This document shows, piece by piece, positions 7,406 through 12,756 of a DNA stretch of 12,756 bases. Position numbers and translations under genes: made by a program. The notes under the pieces were generated by a model, which searched no databases, was not told the origin of the DNA, and saw only the letters and a program-made list of their open reading frames with translations. The DNA is from Hemicentrotus pulcherrimus (taxonomy: Eukaryota; Echinodermata; Echinoidea; Camarodonta; Strongylocentrotidae): NCBI GenBank assembly GCA_003118195.1, contig BEXV01001142.1, positions 38,088 through 50,843 on the forward strand. The letters are read 5' to 3'. The number at the start of each line of letters is the position of its first letter. Positions within the stretch are counted from its first letter, which is position 1.

Positions 7406-8870
7406 AGTCCCATATACATCTTACTGTGTACAGTGCTTGTAACTTTACGAAGACTGGGTCATATTTATCATTTTGATGATTGCAGAACGTTGCAATACAC
7501 ACCAATACTTATATACTAGATGATCAACCTTTTCTGATCGATTCCACACCGTTTCTTTCACAATGCAATCGCATGACCAGAACTCAACTTCATCTTTGAG
7601 GCCCTTGCCCATGGATTTTGTTTGATGGCGCTCCTGTCTGTCATACTATGACATTCCAGACTTAAATATTACCCTGGTTGTATAGCCAGCTTCTATTTGA
7701 TAAATACTTTTTGAAATATGTATTTAGTGTACTGCACCTGGGTAAAGAGAGACAGATACATATGAATTATGAAATGCTTTGCCTGTCAACAAAGGAACGT
7801 GGCAAGGACTTAAAGTTACAATCATTTCATTGAAAGTCAACTGCATGTACACTTGGCTTGAATTTTGAACTAGATTTTCAACTGAAAATGCCATTCAATC
7901 TCCTGCCAAGAAAGGCAAGGAGTGATTTGAAGCATCGTCCTGAACGGAATGGAGTTACAGGAGAGTGTTTTGGTAAATGCCTCTAAAATAACCTAATTTT
8001 ATGAACTTTGGAAGACACTTTTATTTTCATACTTCAATAGCAGGTATCAAAATTGACAAAGGGGAATCATTTAAGCTAGTTTAGTATGTTTAAGGTAGTC
8101 TTTCAAAGCCAGCTGCCAATTTTGTCTGAAGGGTGAAATATTTGTCATTTTGAAGAAGGAAAAAATGAAAAAATGGCGTTGCTCTTTCATAAGAACAAAC
8201 ATTTAGACTTAGATGTTTCAAACTTTTGCCAGAAGACACAAACAGACATATCTATAAGTAAACATTTTGTTGAGCTGAATTTGTTATGATGGTCTTTTGT
8301 TGCTTGGTTTATGCAAAAGGAGAGTCAATCTTCACACAGTGACATCTTTAGTATGACAAGAACTACTCAGGATATAAAAACAATTCTTTTTGCGTACAAG
8401 CATGCAGAATTGTGTTAAACACCCTTTTGGTAATCAAAAAGGAATCACACATCTTGTTAAAAAGTTTGATTCTGTCATATTTTATTGTATTATTGGTCTG
8501 GTTTGCCACATTTGGTGGTTTGTTCGTGACAATGATTAGGGCTTTACTTCTGCTTCAAACAGTTTTAAGGGCAAGGAGAAAGAACTCACGCATATTGCCA
8601 TAATGGAGTAGTCTGACAATTAATCCTGTGGTACGACACAAGCCACATTATTTGCATTATCACTTTAGTTATCTAACAGTTAGACAAGAAATCCCACAAA
8701 TGCATGCATCAATTCATGGAGGTTGATAAAGCTGAAGCTCTCGGGTTGCCTCTTCAAGAAGCAAAGCATGACAATTCACGTCAAATGTGGTTGGTTGTTG
8801 TTCTAGCTCTGACGTAAATGAGCCTACTCGTAAGACAGCATTGAAGTAATGTTGGCCTAAAACACAAGCA
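7406..8870. other. AT-rich DNA without a supported gene
   Basis: I see no reliable exon. A hydrophobic 63-codon frame at 8412-8603 (+) starts at GTG and has no recognised family. A bulged hairpin lies at 7900-7922 (CTCCTGCC / GGCAAGGAG). A CAG/GTATC junction after a T-rich stretch near 8041-8047 is a weak splice-like site. Confidence 0.55.
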
Positions 8871-8911
8871 CCCCCCCCCTCCATCGGGGTAGAGAGAGAG
8901 AGAGAGAGAGA
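8871..8911. repeat. C9 run and (AG)n microsatellite
   Basis: Nine C residues (8871-8879) are followed by CCATCGGGGT and then about ten AG units (8891-8911). The 70-codon minus-strand frame crossing this (8714-8926) owes its Ser/Leu stretch to the AG repeat and is not a gene. Confidence 0.93.
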
Positions 8912-9666
8912 TGTTAAGAGGCCCAATCCTGTCCTGTTTTAATGGGAGGTTATTATTTTGCTTGTAAAGGATGGGTCATTATTATGTAGGATGATACTGT
9001 TAATGAAATCATTCCATCGTCTATCCTACCAGTGGTGAACATGTTTCCACTGCCCTGACGTATGGGGAAATAGGATTAATAGAACGTGTTATCAGACACA
9101 TTACACTAAGAAGGGTTTTTTCTAGGGGGGGGGGATTGTACATTTATTATCTTCTTTTTTTTACGAGTCGACCATAAATGAAATTGAATAGTCCAGAAAC
9201 TGTGATAAGTTTTTCTAAAAGTCCCCTTTCAAATCCCTTTTGTCAAGAAAACTAGTCAATCATTTACCCAAAATTCAGAAAGACACATTCCAAAAATTCT
9301 TATCTGACAAAACAATGAATTACCCATGCAAAGTTCAGTAAAATTCAAATATTCTTCTAAATATCAGATTTAAAATACGTTTCTGAAAAGCCAGTAGATG
9401 AAAATAAACACTACCAGGTTCGTTTGTGATTCTTACATTTGGAAGGTTTTTATACCTTTGTTAGTTGTTTCAAGTTTATTCACATTGCAAAATTAAAAAA
9501 AGTTTTAGTTTTGAAAGGAGATTAACTGGAATGTGCTTGTTAACCCATGGATCTATTCAAAATGAATGTAAGTAGGTTTGGAGAGGAAAGAGGATAAGGG
9601 ACCGATGTGCAAGAAAGTACAATATAAGAAGCTTTGTAATTTAATGAGACTGTTTCACATCTGGAA
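8912..9666. other. AT-rich DNA with a G10 run, no supported gene
   Basis: It holds a G10 homopolymer (9125-9134) and otherwise AT-rich, unpatterned sequence. The small + frame at 9578-9766 runs into the foldback element and is not supported as coding. Confidence 0.6.
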
Positions 9667-9971
9667 GGTGTTTCACAAAGATCCGAAGTCGAACTTAACT
9701 CTAAGTTGGACTTTAAAATTATGGAGAGCCATTTGTAGCCTCAAAATGAAATATATTCAAAAGTGAAAAATTAAGTATTTTAGACTTTTATAAATTCCAC
9801 AACAAGAACATGAAATCTCCTTGAAAATAGAAAATATGAATAATTTGAATCAACATGTTCTGCCTTCTAGAATAACTTTTACAAAACATTTTCATAGAAT
9901 GCTAATGGCTTTCCAAAATTGTTAAGTCCAAACTTAGAGATAAGTTCAAACTAGGATCTTTGTGAAACACC
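9667..9971. mobile_element. Foldback (MITE-like) element, about 305 bp
   Basis: The left arm (about 9667-9741, starting GGTGTTTCACAAAGATCC) and right arm (about 9896-9971, ending GGATCTTTGTGAAACACC) are imperfect reverse complements over about 75 bp. The inner limits are marked by AGCCATTTGTAGC and GCTAATGGCT. The interior of about 155 bp is AT-rich with no coding capacity. A related single arm lies at 5273-5348, so this is an interspersed family. A C12 run (9970-9981) overlaps the right terminus. No target duplication is obvious. It fits a nonautonomous DNA transposon, superfamily unknown. Confidence 0.85.
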
Positions 9972-9981
9972 CCCCCCCCCC
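9970..9981. repeat. C12 homopolymer at the element boundary
   Basis: Twelve C residues begin in the last bases of the foldback element's right terminus and extend into the flank. The related arm at 5273-5348 also ends in C5, so a C-tract may belong to the family's end and have expanded here. Confidence 0.9.
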
Positions 9982-10350
9982 TCCCATAGTAGTGTGAATG
10001 GTCGATGGTGATCCTTTTCTTGATTTCACCACCAGCACCACTTTCTAGTCTACATCTCAATATCTTTCTCACTTTCAAAGAAATGTACGTGTCATAGTAC
10101 TCACAAGCTTTATCAGTACTCACCGGGTAGAAAGTATCAGTTCAAGTGTTCCTAGAAAAGTCTCCGTCTTGTCTATTTTTAGTGAAATGTGCTTTTCCAT
10201 GTAGTGTAAAGTGTGATTAAGGAGATGTTTTTTCTTCCATTAGTCAGTTTGTGTTTATGGTTTTATAATGAATTAATTTTCTTTTCCATTCCTGTGTTTG
10301 AGAGCAAATGAATTGTGTAAGAGGTGTTGCTAATAATACTTTAGGGGGTA
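9982..10350. other. AT-rich spacer without a supported gene
   Basis: It contains a GTGAATGGTC sequence (about 9993-10002) close to ATGAATGGTC near 5369, downstream of the other copy of the arm. The family may therefore extend past the inverted repeat. No exon is seen. Confidence 0.5.
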
Positions 10351-10388
10351 CTAAGGGGTATTATTGGTGCTAAGGGGTATTATTGATC
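10351..10388. repeat. Two-copy tandem repeat, period 19
   Basis: The units CTAAGGGGTATTATTGGTG (10351-10369) and CTAAGGGGTATTATTGATC (10370-10388) differ at two of 19 positions. A further TTAGGGGGTA just upstream looks like a decayed third copy. Confidence 0.88.
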
Positions 10389-10494
10389 ACTGATTATGTA
10401 GGCCTTCTTTTGCTTGGTGTAGAAATTAAGAATGGCTCTTTCTCCTAATCTTGACTTATTAGATGAAGAGTAGTTAGGAATGATACTTTTTTAT

Positions 10495-10758
10495 TGTAAC
10501 AATGCACATTTTTGGCATTGTTTAGACCATTTTCTTTTTTATGAAGTAATCAACACTACTGAACTCCATAACATTTTGGATTGGATTTTAAAACTTCTTT
10601 AATGTAGCAATTGCATTGAGACAATTAAACACATATTACCTGTAATGATAACTAGTTTGCACTTTTTTTGTATTTGCCATGACTTTTTTTTCTTTGTTAT
10701 GTAGTGATCAACAAGTCTGATCACTAGCATTTTGGTTTGATTTTTGTAGAAAATATGT
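10495..10758. repeat. Diverged tandem duplication, offset 158 bp
   Basis: The segment around 10495-10600 resembles 10653-10758. Examples are ATGAAGTAATCAACA (10541) against ATGTAGTGATCAACA (10699), then AACATTTTGGATTGGATTTT against AGCATTTTGGTTTGATTTTT. Similarity is about 70% by eye across the best 60 bp, so the duplication is old. The minus-strand 63-codon frame here has no family. Confidence 0.6.
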
Positions 10759-10949
10759 TTCCATGCACATACCAGTGTTAGTTGTAGCATTATGGGAAAA
10801 AGATTATGAATACTAGGATTAGGTTTGATTCAAAAGTTGGGGGAAAGTTGGGGTTACTGGGAGGCCTACACAGCTAGTAACGCTAAGGTGTGCAATAGTC
10901 ACACGTAACCATTTTGCATAATAACCCAAATAATGATACTTTTGTTATA

Positions 10950-11420
10950 AAGAGTTTGTAGAATATTTGAATGTGTCTGGCAGCCTGGCTCTGTCTGCTT
11001 TGTTTGTGTGCTAGGAATCTAATGGAGTGTATGATTAGCTGTGAATACCCTCAAGTTTTCCCCCATTCCTTTCCCCATCGGATATCCTGCTCACAAACGT
11101 ATTTCCTGCCCAGTGCCGGCCCTGCCAATAACTTGTTGGACACCACCATCATTGGCATGAAGGCTGGCCGGGATACATTCGTGTAAGGACACAATGGAGT
11201 CTTGTTGTGACAGAGTGCTTGCCCTGATAGCCACGGGTAAGCCATTTGGGCAAGTTGTGGGAATTTGCCCCTGTTTGGTCATCCCCTGTAGGTGCATGAG
11301 TCTCCAATGTTACCTTGTTAAAGAAGGACAACATTCTGTGATGAAAACATTTTTCTGAGGGCAAATGCTGTTGATGGAGGCACAAGCCCTCACTGCCATG
11401 CCAGGGAAAGCTAACTGAAC
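10950..11420. other. GC-richer, higher-complexity block (candidate conserved element)
   Basis: 95 of the 180 bases at 11101-11280 are G or C, well above the surroundings. Four overlapping frames of 64-78 codons exist on both strands, but this follows from the low stop-codon density of the composition. None shows a recognisable domain, and two lack ATG starts. CCTGTAG/GTGCATG near 11284-11297 resembles an acceptor but opens no convincing frame. The block could be a noncoding regulatory element, a transcribed noncoding exon or an old insertion. The sequence alone does not decide. Confidence 0.3.
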
Positions 11421-11502
11421 AGTTATAGTCGACCGCCTCAGTAATAATGTCTTACCTCCTTAGGCTTCCCAATATCCCTATCAAGTCATTCTTGGAGAGT
11501 AT

Positions 11503-11526
11503 ATTTGTTACAATGTTATAACAAAT
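11503..11526. repeat. Inverted repeat with 8-bp arms
   Basis: ATTTGTTA (11503-11510) and TAACAAAT (11519-11526) are perfect reverse complements with an 8-bp spacer. The element is short and AT-rich and is possibly chance. Confidence 0.55.
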
Positions 11527-11759
11527 AGGTGAAGATCAGTGCGTGTTAGCACTAGTCAATACACAGATTTACAGCCATTCTAGCTCTCAACAGATTGTAA
11601 GAGTCTGTTTAAGAATTTATCTAGAGATTTATATTCACAAGCAATTTGTCCTGTTGACTCCTTTCACAGAAGATATTAATATGTTCATCTGATCAACTGG
11701 GCCAGTATGAAACATCAGTCTCTCAAGTCACAAAATAATCAAAGTTTAAAAGGAAAATC

Positions 11760-11909
11760 ATCATTTCTTTGTTTACATACAAGTCAAATATGTTTAACAT
11801 TTGAAAAATAACACATTTTTTAAAGATCATTTCTTTGTTTACATACAAGTCAAATATGTTTAACATTTGAAAAATAACACATTTTTTAAAGATAACACAT
11901 TTTTTAAAG
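11760..11909. repeat. Perfect 66-bp tandem duplication plus an 18-bp third partial copy
   Basis: Two 66-bp units (11760-11825 and 11826-11891), each beginning ATCATTTCTTTG and ending TTTTTTAAAG, are identical at every base. The last 18 bp, ATAACACATTTTTTAAAG, are then repeated once more (11892-11909). Absence of divergence in AT-rich noncoding DNA implies a very recent event, a population polymorphism or an assembly artefact. Confidence 0.97.
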
Positions 11910-12095
11910 ATAAAGCTCTATATAAACTATTTTAATTAATATGAATGATATAAATAACATGTTTAACTAAATTTCGGACAGTGTGCAACATTTTTCAGCA
12001 TGGTACAATTATATTAGGAATTGCAATGCTAAGTACAGAGCATGAACCATGCATGATAAAGACAACAACATCTCTGCACAACTAATGTCCGTCCG
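11910..12095. other. AT-rich spacer
   Basis: The sequence is unpatterned and AT-rich up to the GTAGGCCTAC palindrome at 12096-12105. I see no gene or regulatory site that can be supported. Confidence 0.55.
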
Positions 12096-12172
12096 GTAGG
12101 CCTACTATATCTTTGAATAGAAATCATCCAGCAGTTTTGTCAGGAAACGTTATTATTGAATTCAACTCAAAC

Positions 12173-12180
12173 AAGATGGC
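12173..12180 (+). promoter_or_regulatory. AAGATGGC motif (YY1-like, possible start-site element)
   Basis: AAGATGGCAGC closely matches AAGATGGCGGC, the YY1-bound core-promoter motif found just downstream of many animal transcription starts. Its ATG (12176) would encode only Met-Ala-Ala before a stop, so it would act as a DNA element or upstream mini-frame. A cluster of nine CpGs (about 12228-12315) follows. It is one short motif match, so confidence is low. Confidence 0.2.
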
Positions 12181-12183
12181 AGC

Positions 12184-12384
12184 TTAGTAGCTAAAGCAAT
12201 CAAACACTGGAACGAACAAAGGAAAATTGAGCAGCAACGTCGTCGACGGAAACGGGAATAAAAATTCTACTTTCGGCGGGGAGTTGATGCAAATTTGATG
12301 ATGCCGAGGCATGCGTGAAATGTCAGGTATCTCAAGTTTAGGATAGGGATCTCTCTTGCCCCAATATCTAGTCATGGGGCATCC
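12184..12384 (-). other. Candidate terminal exon opening from a good 3' splice site
   Basis: On the minus strand a strong acceptor (TTCTCTTTTTCAG, 12385-12397) is followed immediately by an open frame of 66 codons, from 12384 to a stop at 12184. The frame begins Gly-Cys-Pro-Met and contains a basic/proline-rich first half (MTRYWGKRDPYPKLEIPDIS) and a Phe/Leu/Pro-rich second half that looks less protein-like. A possible donor (AAA/GTAGAA) near 12269-12275 could end the exon earlier. I recognise no family. It could be a short exon of a minus-strand gene, or a chance frame behind a chance pyrimidine tract. Confidence 0.18.
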
Positions 12385-12519
12385 CTGAAAAAGAGAAGGG
12401 TAGAAATCTGGCTAAATAGCTAACGGATGAACGCGAGGAGCTAGCTAGGATAGCCTGATCGTGCTCCATGCGTGCCTGAAACCCAAACATCACCTAATAT
12501 TTCTGGCTTGTATTTCTAG

Positions 12520-12601
12520 GACTGTTGAATGTGTCATCAAGGGATTTTACGAAAGATCTCTCAATTTTAGTTTTCAGTATTTACCAAGCATGTCTGTTTA
12601 A
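12520..12601 (+). other. Candidate last exon after a good 3' splice site
   Basis: A branch-like CTAAT and the tract TTTCTGGCTTGTATTTCTAG (ending 12519) precede G-ACT. From 12521 a frame of 26 codons is open to a TAA at 12599-12601. Its predicted peptide, TVECVIKGFYERSLNFSFQY followed by six more residues, is of mixed composition. No family is recognised and no AATAAA follows within the window. The splice site is a reasonable match, but the frame is too short to be evidence of coding. Confidence 0.12.
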
Positions 12602-12756
12602 TAGCAATGTTACATCCAATAAGTTCTTCCAACCTTGCTAACAACACAGAATCACCTTGCGCTTACAAGTACATCAGAATTATTTGACATTACAAAACCT
12701 TTGCTGTACTCTGCAATGTAAATCTTAAGTGATATTAGCTATTAGCTGAACTGGCT

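Noticed and set aside
8041..8047. CAG/GTATCA junction after a T-rich stretch, considered as a second recursive splice site.
   Set aside because: The donor half departs from GTAAGT, and the pyrimidine tract is interrupted close to the AG.
8412..8603. Hydrophobic 63-codon + frame resembling a membrane segment followed by a basic tail.
   Set aside because: It starts at GTG, and T-rich DNA readily gives Leu/Phe/Val-rich frames. No receptor family motif could be recognised and no flanking splice pair is evident.
9902..10123. 73-codon minus frame.
   Set aside because: Overlaps the right arm of the foldback element and its poly-C run (translated as Gly residues), so it is repeat-derived.
10620..10650. 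Minus-strand ACAG/GTAATA junction considered as a recursive splice site.
   Set aside because: No pyrimidine tract precedes the AG on that strand, and the donor is weak.
11051..11385. Three overlapping minus-strand frames of 64-78 codons.
   Set aside because: Several frames of the same block are open together because of its GC-richer, stop-poor composition. None has recognisable protein character.

Overview
This looks like a stretch of animal nuclear DNA with no recognisable complete gene: probably intronic or intergenic sequence from a marine invertebrate, most likely an echinoderm. The grounds are a strongly AT-rich background (22% G+C in a counted line near 2341-2400), frequent microsatellites, homopolymer C/G runs, foldback MITE-like elements, one ambiguous base (n at 2028), and scattered motifs such as ACCGGTACATGTA (4836-4848), repeated ACATGTA and GTAGGCCTAC (12096-12105). 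I associate those motifs with echinoderm and other marine invertebrate DNA, so the taxon call is inference. There is no bacterial gene layout, no tandem coding frames and no tRNA, rRNA, CRISPR array or recognisable transposase. The longest open frames (110 and 108 codons) use non-ATG starts; one is a translated CT-rich tract and the other is an AT-rich frame of no recognisable family.

Layout. 1-1200: AT-rich unique-looking DNA that begins in a poly-C run. 1202-1366: a 165-bp polypyrimidine tract with (CT)n, followed by a small CpG-richer patch (1420-1530) and a (GT)n microsatellite. 1660-4680: mostly AT-rich, with two more complex, higher-GC blocks (about 3110-3420 and 3600-3790) that could be regulatory, and short tandem duplications at 2466 and 4005. 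4681-4744: a pyrimidine-rich tract ending in TAG directly joined to GTAAGT, the form expected of a recursive splice site. 4900-5060: a duplicated 24-mer and an (AGT)n run. 5273-5348: one arm of an inverted-repeat family. 5556-5870: a foldback element with about 100-bp arms. 6107-6212: clustered short hairpins. 6213-8870: AT-rich, nothing firm. 8871-9134: C9, (AG)n and G10 simple repeats. 9667-9971: a second foldback element, whose arms match 5273-5348. 10351-10388 and 10495-10758: tandem duplications, one recent and one old. 10950-11420: a complex block of about 53% G+C. 11760-11909: a perfect 66-bp tandem duplication. 12096-12601: a CpG-richer end with a YY1-like AAGATGGC motif and two good 3' splice-site-like sequences, each opening directly into a reading frame. 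This is the best place to look for a real exon.

No genes can be shown to work together here. The most noteworthy items are the candidate recursive splice site, the two foldback element families and the possible gene edge at 12.1-12.6 kb. I see no convincing evidence of a new multi-gene system in this window.
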